64,000 nt of DNA from Symmachiella macrocystis (GTDB lineage Bacteria; Planctomycetota; Planctomycetia; Planctomycetales; Planctomycetaceae): assembly GCF_007860075.1 (NCBI RefSeq), contig NZ_SJPP01000001.1, positions 1,634,501 through 1,698,500 of the forward strand, in the 5' to 3' direction. Shown in pieces: positions 53,326 to 61,306 of the stretch. The first letter of the stretch is position 1, and each line of letters opens with the position of its first letter. The notes beneath the pieces are model-generated. The model was given only the letters and a program-made list of their open reading frames with translations. It did not search any database and was not told where the DNA came from. Made by a program: the position numbers and the translations under genes.

Positions 53326-54552
53326 TTATTGGTCTCCTTCGAGGACCCAAGCTTTATTGAACGTTGCGGCCTTGATGCTTTTGCGTTCGCCATCGGGGGT
53401 GGGAACGAAGTAGCTGTACGTGGCGTGCAGCATGCCATCTTTGCCTTGGATGATCGAAGGGTAGTGGTAGCGGCCTTTGCCGGTTTTGTCCTGCTCCAGA
53501 TGCCGCGTCCATTTCCAGGTGGCCCCTTCGTCGTCGGAGATCGAAACGGCCAAAGTGCTGCGGCTGTTTTCCGCGTCGTTGTAAATGCAGATCCAGTCGC
53601 CATCCGCCAGATTGGCTAGCTCCAACCCCGCTCCGGGATTGTGCAGTTGTGGATGATCATAAACCGTGCCCCAGGACATACCCCCGTCGGTCGATTCGGA
53701 AACCAGCACGCGTTTGGGGGGCGGGCCGTTGTCGCGCATGTAGGTCACCAGCGTGCCGTCTGCCTTGCGGGCAAAGCTCGGCTGAATATTTCCACCACCA
53801 ACAATCGGATCACTGAACCGCCAAGTTTGGCCTCCATCATCGGTCAGGGCAGCGAGCGAAAACGAAAATCCATCAGAATACAAACCGACGAGCATGGTTT
53901 TGCCATCTAGAATCAACGGATGCGCGCGAGTGAACCAGCCCAGCCGCCGCGTCAATTTGTCAGCGGCCTGTTTCTGATTCCGCTGTTTCCAAGCATTGAC
54001 CAACGGCGCAAGATTGTCCGGAATATTGAGCGAGGCCACGTACTTGTCAGTCGCCTGCTGCACCTTCTCCGCAAAATCATCGCCCGGTTTCATATGCAGA
54101 ATTTGCATCGAATCCCATTCGGGGGCAGTTGCATCCTGCTGCATGTAATTTTCGGAGATCTTGTATTTCATCAGCGCGCTCTCCCAGGTATGCGCCTGAA
54201 TCGTGGGCCACAGCAGCCACAATCGCTCGTCGGGATCGATGATCATGCAACAATTCGTATCGGGGAAGCCGGGGGTATCGGCCATCACATACGGCTTGGT
54301 CCATTGACCGGTCGCTTTGAGTTTTCGCGCTCCGAGAATCACCACGTCGTCCGCCTTCCGTTCCCCAGAACCATGGAACCAACAGGCCAGCAAGTCACCG
54401 TTGGGACATTCGACAACACACGAACCGTGGTTGTGCCAATCTTCGACGGGAAAAATCAGTTCAGTCGAAAACGACGGCTCCTCACCCCGGGTGGGTGCAG
54501 CGACAACGTGCATGATCATGAGAAGCAAAGTGATGAGGGCAAAGTTTCGCAT
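53326..54552 (-). CDS. Secreted sialidase-fold (BNR/Asp-box) protein
   Basis: The start at 54552 gives a signal peptide (MRNFALITLLLMIMHVVA, cut near TRGEEP); the longer frame adds 34 residues. The 408-residue protein has several Asp-boxes (TDDGGQTWRF, STDGGMSWG, SDDEGATWKW), the mark of six-bladed sialidase-like propellers. The opening FPVEDWHNHGSCVVECPNGDL is typical of planctomycete exo-alpha-sialidase-like proteins. The catalytic arginine triad was not verified. It probably acts on or binds a carbohydrate outside the cell. It is convergent with the amidohydrolase gene. Confidence 0.85.
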   Translation of the reverse strand: MRNFALITLLLMIMHVVAAPTRGEEPSFSTELIFPVEDWHNHGSCVVECPNGDLLACWFHGSGERKADDVVILGARKLKATGQWTKPYVMADTPGFPDTNCCMIIDPDERLWLLWPTIQAHTWESALMKYKISENYMQQDATAPEWDSMQILHMKPGDDFAEKVQQATDKYVASLNIPDNLAPLVNAWKQRNQKQAADKLTRRLGWFTRAHPLILDGKTMLVGLYSDGFSFSLAALTDDGGQTWRFSDPIVGGGNIQPSFARKADGTLVTYMRDNGPPPKRVLVSESTDGGMSWGTVYDHPQLHNPGAGLELANLADGDWICIYNDAENSRSTLAVSISDDEGATWKWTRHLEQDKTGKGRYHYPSIIQGKDGMLHATYSYFVPTPDGERKSIKAATFNKAWVLEGDQ

Positions 54553-54908
54553 CGAGGGAGTCTCGCAAAGGAATCGATGAAGGGGATCAATATCGTTTGT
54601 TGATAATTCAATGATACCGGCGGAGCGATGTGGTATCCATGCAACCGCAATCACAGGTCGTTATATAAGTAATCCACGAAAGGCACGAAACACAGGAAAA
54701 AATAAGACCTGAGCAGACTCCCACGACTTAGTAGCAACGTTGGCAGCGTCGAGCTTTAACAAATATTTCGTGACTTTCGTGGTTCGTAATCATGCAACGC
54801 TGAAGTATCGCGCCAAGTCGCGTGGAGTTTACTGAAAAAACACCCAAGCAGCGTAGTTATGCGTTGACAGGCTGTTTTTAGCGTGAAATGGGCTGATGGG
54901 AATCGCCA
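54553..54908. other. Divergent intergenic region with an inverted repeat, no gene seen
   Basis: This gap separates the sialidase-fold and SYLF genes, which diverge. It holds the CACGAAA-type inverted repeat at 54674-54782 and no coding frame with recognisable features. Confidence 0.4.
54674..54782. repeat. Long inverted repeat of the CCACGAAA family
   Basis: CCACGAAAGGCACGAAA (54674-54690) and TTTCGTGACTTTCGTGG (54766-54782) are inverted 17-mers with one mismatch, separated by 75 bases. Repeats of this CACGAAA type recur between genes in many environmental bacteria and resemble non-autonomous mobile elements. Confidence 0.75.
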
Positions 54909-54936
54909 TTGATCTGAGACCCAGCTTGGCTACAAT
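54909..54936 (+). promoter_or_regulatory. Candidate sigma70 promoter for the SYLF gene
   Basis: TTGATC (54909-54914) and TACAAT (54931-54936) are 16 bases apart, 45 bases before the start codon, which itself has GGAG eight bases upstream. Confidence 0.45.
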
Positions 54937-54980
54937 TCCGAGCGAATTAGGAAATCCCCGTAACGAATGGAGTCCCCGCG

Positions 54981-56018
54981 ATGACAACTCACCGATTTTT
55001 CTTATCCGCCGCCTTGGTTGCGACGGTCTTTACCTGCTCGGCATCCCGCCTAGCTGCTCAGACGCGGGAAATTGAGACTGTGCTCAATTCGGCTGCCGTG
55101 CTTGATGAAGTCATGCAGACACCGGGACGTAAAATTCCTGAGTCGCTGTTGGCCAAAGCCGAAGGCATTGTGATCATTCCCAATATGCTCAAAGGGGGCT
55201 TTGTGATTGGCGCGCGGCACGGTCACGGCATCGCGTTGGTTCGCAACGAAAGCCGGGGCTGGGATGCACCGCGATTTTTGCAGATGACCGGCGGCAGCAT
55301 CGGGTTTCAAGTTGGTGTCCAGTCGACCGATATCATTTTAGTGTTCATGACCAAAAACAGCGTCCGCGGTTTGCTCAGCGGAAAGTTTACGATCGGCGTC
55401 GATGCGGCCGCCGCGGCAGGACCGGTTGGGCGACAACTGGCAGCAGCGACCGACGAACGCCTGCAAGCGGAAATTCTCTCCTATGCACGCAGCCGCGGAT
55501 TGTTTGCGGGCGTCTCCCTGGACGGTTCAGCGATTCGTCTCGACCCGTCCGCAGAGGCGGCCTATTACCGCGCTGCTCCTGCCGCCGATGGCAATGCGTT
55601 GCCTCCCTCGGCTGTGACATTGATCGAAAAAGTGATGCAATACTCCGGCGGTGCGGTCGCTGTCCCAGCGGAATCGGGTCCCACGTTTTCCCCGCCCAAA
55701 CGTGTCAACGATACGGAAGCAACACGCGAGCAATTGGCAGCCGCGGCAATCAAGCTTGCCAAAATCCTGCCCCCCGACTGGCAGAAGTATCTGGCCTTTC
55801 CGGCGCAGGTATTCACCGGCGACCAGCATCCTCCGGTGGAACGTCTCCAGGAGTTGCTCGGCCGCTTTGATAAGATTGCCGCGAACCCGCAATATCGTTC
55901 GCTCAGTCAAAAAGCCGAGTTTCGACAGGCCTACCATTTGATCAAGGAATATATTGCCCAACTGACGGCAACTCCTGCGGCAGACACGTTGCAGTTGCCC
56001 CCCGCACCGACGAATTAA
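54981..56018 (+). CDS. Secreted SYLF-domain (YSC84-like) lipid-binding protein
   Basis: The 345-residue product has a signal peptide (cut near RLAAQTR). The SYLF domain (about 30-205) shows GRKIPESLLAKAEGIVIIPN, KGGFVIGARHGHG, FTIGVDAAAAAGPVGR and YARSRGLFAGVSLDGS. In eukaryotes this domain binds phosphoinositides; in bacteria its role is open. The C-terminal 120 residues form a second helical region (LAKILPPDWQKYL) without a recognised family. It is transcribed alone, from the promoter at 54909 to the terminator at 56049. Confidence 0.88.
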   Translation: MTTHRFFLSAALVATVFTCSASRLAAQTREIETVLNSAAVLDEVMQTPGRKIPESLLAKAEGIVIIPNMLKGGFVIGARHGHGIALVRNESRGWDAPRFLQMTGGSIGFQVGVQSTDIILVFMTKNSVRGLLSGKFTIGVDAAAAAGPVGRQLAAATDERLQAEILSYARSRGLFAGVSLDGSAIRLDPSAEAAYYRAAPAADGNALPPSAVTLIEKVMQYSGGAVAVPAESGPTFSPPKRVNDTEATREQLAAAAIKLAKILPPDWQKYLAFPAQVFTGDQHPPVERLQELLGRFDKIAANPQYRSLSQKAEFRQAYHLIKEYIAQLTATPAADTLQLPPAPTN

Positions 56019-56048
56019 CTCTCTCGCCGAGTGCAATCGTTTTTTATT

Positions 56049-56086
56049 CAACAGGGGACGAACTCAGTTCGTCCCCTGTTGCTTTT
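56049..56086 (+). terminator. Strong hairpin terminator after the SYLF gene
   Basis: A perfect 33-base palindrome begins with CAACAGGGGACGAACT and returns after a single C as AGTTCGTCCCCTGTTG. A short T-run (CTTTTG) follows on the plus strand. It lies between the convergent SYLF and enolase-superfamily genes and may block transcription from both sides. Confidence 0.8.
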
Positions 56087-56111
56087 GATCAAAGCAAAGT
56101 CGCACCGGGTG

Positions 56112-57464
56112 CTAGATCGTGAGTGGTCCTTTGCGGGAACGCTTGTACAAATCCTGGAATTCCGCGGAACCGTCGTCGGATAACAATCGCGTTTTAACGC
56201 CGCGGACGTAAAACGGAATCACGTCCGGCTTTCCGCAAGGAACCAATACGAAGTTCACGCCGCCCAAGTGGTTGAAATACATCTTCTTGCCATCGGGCCA
56301 GCTGACTTCGACAAGTCGCGGTGGATCGGGTCGCGCTGCCGGTTTGTCGACGCGAAAACGTTCGACCGCTTCCCAGTCGATTTCGTATCCGAGTCCCGGC
56401 TTGGTGGGGACGGCCGCTGTTCCGTCTTGTAGCGTGATCGGTTCTTTCAGCAACTGGTGCGTATACAACTGATGGCAATTGACCGCCGGCCAAGTCGAGT
56501 GGCTGGTCACGCCGCCAAAATGCAGCGAGAACGCGGCGGTGATCCCCGTGCCGACCAACTGCAACCAAAACGGCATATCGGCGACCGCAGCAACATTTGC
56601 CGAAGCGAGCAAAGCAGAAGCGCCGCGACCGATCACGAATCCGTCGCAGACACCTTTGCAAATCGCAATTTTCGGTGGGGGCGTGCCGTAGTGCATGGCG
56701 ATTTGGACGCGCGTCGCCTTGCGAATGGCTTGGTTTCCGAGAATGTCTCTCTGAGGAATCGGTGATTCGTAAATGTCGGTTTGCGGATACTCAGCCAATG
56801 CCTTGATGATTGGCATCGCTAGCTCGGCATTGAGTAGCGTATCGTTGAAGTCCATGTCGATTTTGAATTCGGGCGGCACTTCTTTTGTAGCCAAATCCAT
56901 CTGATCATAGATATCGAACCAAGGCCGGCCTTTGGTTTTGTAGGCCATGTAACCTTGGCTGTACGCCAACTTGCATTCGGCCGCCATGTCTTCGGGATAG
57001 GTATCGATGTTCCACCAGGAAAGCGGCGTCCGCTCGTGGACTTGGTGTCCCAATAAGCTGTGAATCGGCACATCACAGGCGCGGGCGACCGCATCGAACA
57101 GCGCCATTTGCAGCCCCGCACCGAGAGAATCATCCCACATGATGGCAGCGGCATTTTTGCCAATGGCGTTTTTGACATCTTCATCCGAGGTCACACCCCA
57201 GGTGTAGTACAACAGCGTTTCACCGTGTCCTTGATGGCCGCTCTGTAAATGGACGGTACAGATTTCGGAAAATTTCCAGTGCGGAATTTCTCGCGCCATG
57301 TTCCGATCCGGCGCGGGACGAAAAGGGACCTTCACCGTGACGCGGTCAATTTTAGTAACGGTCAAATCTTTAGTCGGCGGAGCAGCAACGAGCGGCACAC
57401 CCCGCAGCAAACCACCCACAGCCACAGAGGCCAAACCGGTTTTCAAGAACCGCCGTCGGTGCAT
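56112..57464 (-). CDS. Mandelate racemase/muconate lactonising enzyme family protein, Tat-type signal
   Basis: The start at 57464 gives a Tat-type N-terminus (MHRRRFLKTGLASVAVGG); the longer frame adds 13 residues. The 450-residue protein has the enolase-superfamily capping domain (KIDRVTVKVPFRP). Its barrel carries a KxK-type base (YKTKGRP), metal-ligand candidates DMDFND and YESPIP, and a later GFVIGRGAS region. The third acidic ligand is not clear. Members abstract a proton alpha to a carboxylate on sugar acids. Export by Tat as a folded metalloenzyme is unusual for the superfamily but is seen in planctomycetes. The substrate is unknown. Confidence 0.8.
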   Translation of the reverse strand: MHRRRFLKTGLASVAVGGLLRGVPLVAAPPTKDLTVTKIDRVTVKVPFRPAPDRNMAREIPHWKFSEICTVHLQSGHQGHGETLLYYTWGVTSDEDVKNAIGKNAAAIMWDDSLGAGLQMALFDAVARACDVPIHSLLGHQVHERTPLSWWNIDTYPEDMAAECKLAYSQGYMAYKTKGRPWFDIYDQMDLATKEVPPEFKIDMDFNDTLLNAELAMPIIKALAEYPQTDIYESPIPQRDILGNQAIRKATRVQIAMHYGTPPPKIAICKGVCDGFVIGRGASALLASANVAAVADMPFWLQLVGTGITAAFSLHFGGVTSHSTWPAVNCHQLYTHQLLKEPITLQDGTAAVPTKPGLGYEIDWEAVERFRVDKPAARPDPPRLVEVSWPDGKKMYFNHLGGVNFVLVPCGKPDVIPFYVRGVKTRLLSDDGSAEFQDLYKRSRKGPLTI

Positions 57465-57620
57465 ATTTTTCACTTTTACCAAACTGCTGCGGCCGAATGT
57501 CATCTGTTCAATCCTCAGTCGATGTTAAATGAATCCGCTCTAAGCACTATCATATCGATTTGACGGCGGAATTGCCCCGCCTGCTGTGAGGCGGACCAAT
57601 TTCATGTATTTTGTAGGAAT

Positions 57621-57647
57621 CACGCATTTTTTCTCTTAAAATGTGTG
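57621..57647. promoter_or_regulatory. Imperfect inverted repeat upstream of the ECF sigma gene
   Basis: CACGCATTTT (57621-57630) and AAAATGTGTG (57638-57647) are inverted decamers with one mismatch and a 7-base spacer, 50 bases before the sigma factor start. It could be an operator or part of the promoter; nothing identifies the binding protein. Confidence 0.4.
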
Positions 57648-57697
57648 AATAATCCCCATCGTTTCGGGGAGTAAACAATACAGAGAATTGGGAATCC

Positions 57698-58321
57698 GTG
57701 GATCAATCAACAGATGCACATCGCGCTTGGGCACGGCTGCGCTCGGGGGACAAAACGGCATTGGCCGAGTTATTTGGCCAATATCGTCCGCAATTGCGGC
57801 GGATGGTCGAATTGCGGATCGCGGGACGGTTGACCAGTCGCGTTGACCCGTCGGACATCCTGCAGGAGACCTTTATGGACGCCAGTCAAAAAATAGACGC
57901 TTACGTCAGCAATCCACGGGTCACCCTGTTTGTCTGGCTGCGAGGTTTAACATTGGATCGACTGCTGAAAGTTCAGCGGCGTCACCTGGGAACGCAATCT
58001 CGTGACATCCTGCGCGAATTGCGCTTGCCAGCGGAATCCTCGTTGGCCTTGGGCCGCCAGTTACTCGCCGGGGGACCGACGCCCAGTGGAATCATGGAGC
58101 AGGGAGAATTACGTAGACAAGTGGGAGCGGCGTTGCAACAATTGAATGACCGTGACCGCGAGGTATTGGTGATGCGACACTTCGAAGGCATGAGCAACCT
58201 GCAAGTCGCTGAAGCGCTTGAGATTGCCGCGACAGCGGCGACCATGCGACACGGTCGTGCGCTCAAACGGCTGAAGGACATTCTCACTGCTCGTCTCCCT
58301 TCCGGGGAATCGTCGTCATGA
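57698..58321 (+). CDS. ECF-type RNA polymerase sigma factor
   Basis: The GTG-started 207-residue protein has sigma region 2 (about 15-90: LFGQYRPQLRRMVELRI, RVDPSDILQETFMDA) and region 4 (about 140-200: LNDRDREVLVMRHFEGMSN, then a helix-turn-helix in LQVAEALEIAATAATMRHGR). No anti-sigma gene adjoins it. Instead its TGA overlaps the ATG of a Ser/Thr kinase gene, as in planctomycete ECF groups thought to be controlled by phosphorylation. It would direct RNA polymerase to an unknown set of promoters. Confidence 0.9.
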   Translation: MDQSTDAHRAWARLRSGDKTALAELFGQYRPQLRRMVELRIAGRLTSRVDPSDILQETFMDASQKIDAYVSNPRVTLFVWLRGLTLDRLLKVQRRHLGTQSRDILRELRLPAESSLALGRQLLAGGPTPSGIMEQGELRRQVGAALQQLNDRDREVLVMRHFEGMSNLQVAEALEIAATAATMRHGRALKRLKDILTARLPSGESSS

Positions 58322-61272
58322 ACGTGAAGTCCCGCTCAAAACCGCATGCCGAAACGCCGCCCGAGGAGAGTTCCGGGGGTGAGTATCTGGTCTACGGTCT
58401 GATCGCCGAGCAGGTGGAACAATTCCTCGACGAAGGCCGCTCAATCGATGTGTCGGGTATCGTGAAACAATATCCGCACCTGGAGCGACAAATCCGCGAC
58501 TTGATTCCGTCGCTAGCGGCGTTGCATCAGATTGGGCCGGCCGAGCAAGATCGCGAAACACGGTCCCTCGGTGGGTTCCGCAACGGCCGCCGCACGATGT
58601 TGGGCGACTTTGCACTGGGCCGCGAAATCGGCCGGGGCGGCATGGGGGTGGTTTATGAAGCAATGCAGGTCTCGCTCGGGCGGCGCGTCGCGCTGAAGGT
58701 GCTGCCATTTGCGGCCGTGCTTGACAAGCGGCAGTTGCAACGTTTCAAAAACGAAGCCCAAGCGGCCGCGGCGCTGCATCACCCACACATTGTGCCGGTC
58801 TTCGCCGTGGGTTGCGAACGCGGCGTGCACTATTACGCAATGCAGTATATCGAGGGCAGGGACCTTTCGGACGCGATCGTGCAATTGCGGCATCTGTGTG
58901 TCGGCGCTGCGGCGGATGCAGATGCGCAAGCCTTGCAGTCCTCATCGGCCGGCGGGTTTGACCGCGGCCGTATGTTTTACCGCACGGTGGCACAGATTGG
59001 GGTCCAGGCCGCTGAAGCATTGGAGTACGCACACCAACGAGGCATTGTGCACCGTGACATCAAGCCCTCCAATTTAATGCTCGACAGTGAGGGCGAGATC
59101 TGGGTTGCCGATTTTGGCTTGGCGCAAATCGAAACCGATGCCACCTTGACCGGCACCGGCGATTTGGTCGGGACGCTGCGGTACATGAGCCCAGAACAAA
59201 TCTCCGACCGGCCGACCGACGTGGATCACCGCTGTGACATTTTCGCCCTCGGAGCCACGTTGTATGAACTGGCGACCCTGCAGCCGTTGTACACATCAGA
59301 AACACGTGCGGAACTGCTGCGCGAACGGACGCGGCATGATCCGGTCAGCCCCCGAACATTGGAACCGTCGATTCCGCAGGATCTGGAAACGATCATTCTT
59401 AAAGCCATCGCCAAACACAAACAGGCCCGGTACGCGACCGCCGAGGATCTGGCGGCCGACCTGCGGCGGTTTTTGAACAACGAACCGATAGCGGCCCGCC
59501 CGCCTAATCTGTTGGCGCGCGTTACGACATGGTCCAAGCGACACCAGAAGTGGGTCGCGGCGGCGGCGATTCTTATTTGCGGCTGCTTGGTGTTCGCGGC
59601 GGGGCGAACGCTCGCGCCCCGCCGCGCACATCAAGCACGCAGCGACAATCAAGCTGTACCAAGGGTTGTGCAAGATGTTCGTCCGCTCGAAATCAAACAG
59701 CCGAAGGTGGCCGAACCAACCAATCAAGAGCCCGCTGAAGTCGCGCAAGACGTTGCATTGCCCACGATGCAGTTGCCGGAATCACTACGGCCGGTGATCA
59801 CTGAGATCGCAGGAGTGATCGCCCGCGTGCAACAACAGTCGAACGTCGAGGAATCGCAAAACCAAGGCCCTTCGGCGGTCGATGTGGCGGCAGATCGTGA
59901 CGTGCAGCCCCCCCCACAACCGATCGCACAGCCATTTGCCGTACCGGATTCGACGCCCCCTCCCCCGCTCGATTTTCGCGTGGAATCCGATCAAGTTGCC
60001 TACGTCGGTTTGGTCAAAAACCTTTTGGAAGAAGGGCTGGGGCAGTCTGGAAAATCGGCTGTGGAAGCGGCTGAACAATATGCCGTCGAAGCCCGTCGAC
60101 TGTGCAACAACGATCCGCGGCTCGATTATGCGTTGGGGCTGGTGAACTTGAAAAACTTTCGCCCGTCCGAGGCTCTAGAACACTTCACCGCTGCCAAGCA
60201 CCGCGCCGATTATCCCTACCTTCCGGCAGAGCAAGCGGAGATTTGGTATTTGCTGTCGCGGAAAGAGTATGAACCGGGTCTGGATCGTCTGGCGCAGTTG
60301 GTGAAGACCCTTTCCGATTCCCCAGCCGCTTGGCCCGACACAGCGACGCGCACAAATACCGCGCACTGGGTGGGACGCGTGGTTGCGTTTTTGCAGGGTC
60401 CGGGAAGCGGACGCAAAGTTGATAAGGCTTTGCAGCGTCCCGGAATGGATTTTCGTGAATCCTTAAGCGCCTCCTATCGACCGGCGTACGACGCAGGGCA
60501 GTTGATGACGCAATTGAATCACCAGCAACTGCAAACCCGCGTGGATGATATCCGCAAGGATACGCAAACAGCCCAACTGGATAAACGAAACGAAAAGCAA
60601 GAAGAACTCGCCGACCGCCGTGAAGAGCTCGCCGGCCAGCAGAATGATATCAAGCGGGATGCAAAGCAATGGAAGGAGTGGTTGGAAGACCAAACTTCAC
60701 AAGCGGATGAAAAACTGAATGAGTTGGAAAAGGAATACATCACGTTGGAGGAACAAGATAAATCGCTGCGACGCTCAATACAGTCGTTGCAATATGAAAT
60801 TCAACTCTACAGGCAATCTGGTCCTGACATCGGATCGGGGAATGCAAGGGAAACAAGTTTTGGTAATGGGGATGTGACCCGCCGTAGACTCTTCACGTTG
60901 CAGGATCAAATGATGCGGTATCATGCCCAGTTGCATGCGGTATGGCGTCAAGCCAGTATTGTCAATCGCAACGCGCAAACGGTTATGAATGAACGTCGCA
61001 CCGCTGAGCGACGCTATGAGAAAGAGACCGGAACATTCCTAGAAAAGAACGTGAAGTTGGAGAAATGGACGAAGCGACTCAAACGGCAGGAGGAGCGTCT
61101 GAAAGCCAATCCTGTTGTGACGAGCGCTGAACTCACCGATGCGGAACGGCGGTTGGGAATCCTGCGGTCTTATGTGGATCTGGACTGGGGCGATCTACAA
61201 CGACAGATTTTGAAAACATATCAGGCAGCCGGATCGAACGTTGATTCTCCTGCTCAAACGGATGCCGATTAA
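58318..61272 (+). CDS. Membrane Ser/Thr protein kinase with TPR-like and coiled-coil region
   Basis: The 984-residue protein has a Hanks-type kinase domain (about 97-390): G-loop GRGGMG, K127 in VALKV, catalytic HRDIKPSN with D247, DFG at 265-267, and GTLRYMSPEQ. A single membrane helix lies at about 411-428, so the kinase is cytoplasmic. The long outer part contains a proline-rich stretch, a TPR-like segment (about 560-680; LCNNDPRLDYALGLVNL), and a charged coiled coil (about 740-940). The outer part probably senses or binds a partner. It is coupled to the sigma factor by a four-base overlap and followed by Hint-domain genes. Confidence 0.9.
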   Translation: MNVKSRSKPHAETPPEESSGGEYLVYGLIAEQVEQFLDEGRSIDVSGIVKQYPHLERQIRDLIPSLAALHQIGPAEQDRETRSLGGFRNGRRTMLGDFALGREIGRGGMGVVYEAMQVSLGRRVALKVLPFAAVLDKRQLQRFKNEAQAAAALHHPHIVPVFAVGCERGVHYYAMQYIEGRDLSDAIVQLRHLCVGAAADADAQALQSSSAGGFDRGRMFYRTVAQIGVQAAEALEYAHQRGIVHRDIKPSNLMLDSEGEIWVADFGLAQIETDATLTGTGDLVGTLRYMSPEQISDRPTDVDHRCDIFALGATLYELATLQPLYTSETRAELLRERTRHDPVSPRTLEPSIPQDLETIILKAIAKHKQARYATAEDLAADLRRFLNNEPIAARPPNLLARVTTWSKRHQKWVAAAAILICGCLVFAAGRTLAPRRAHQARSDNQAVPRVVQDVRPLEIKQPKVAEPTNQEPAEVAQDVALPTMQLPESLRPVITEIAGVIARVQQQSNVEESQNQGPSAVDVAADRDVQPPPQPIAQPFAVPDSTPPPPLDFRVESDQVAYVGLVKNLLEEGLGQSGKSAVEAAEQYAVEARRLCNNDPRLDYALGLVNLKNFRPSEALEHFTAAKHRADYPYLPAEQAEIWYLLSRKEYEPGLDRLAQLVKTLSDSPAAWPDTATRTNTAHWVGRVVAFLQGPGSGRKVDKALQRPGMDFRESLSASYRPAYDAGQLMTQLNHQQLQTRVDDIRKDTQTAQLDKRNEKQEELADRREELAGQQNDIKRDAKQWKEWLEDQTSQADEKLNELEKEYITLEEQDKSLRRSIQSLQYEIQLYRQSGPDIGSGNARETSFGNGDVTRRRLFTLQDQMMRYHAQLHAVWRQASIVNRNAQTVMNERRTAERRYEKETGTFLEKNVKLEKWTKRLKRQEERLKANPVVTSAELTDAERRLGILRSYVDLDWGDLQRQILKTYQAAGSNVDSPAQTDAD

Positions 61273-61306
61273 TCGCGAGGTTGCGCTTGGAAAGGCGGGT
61301 GATGTC

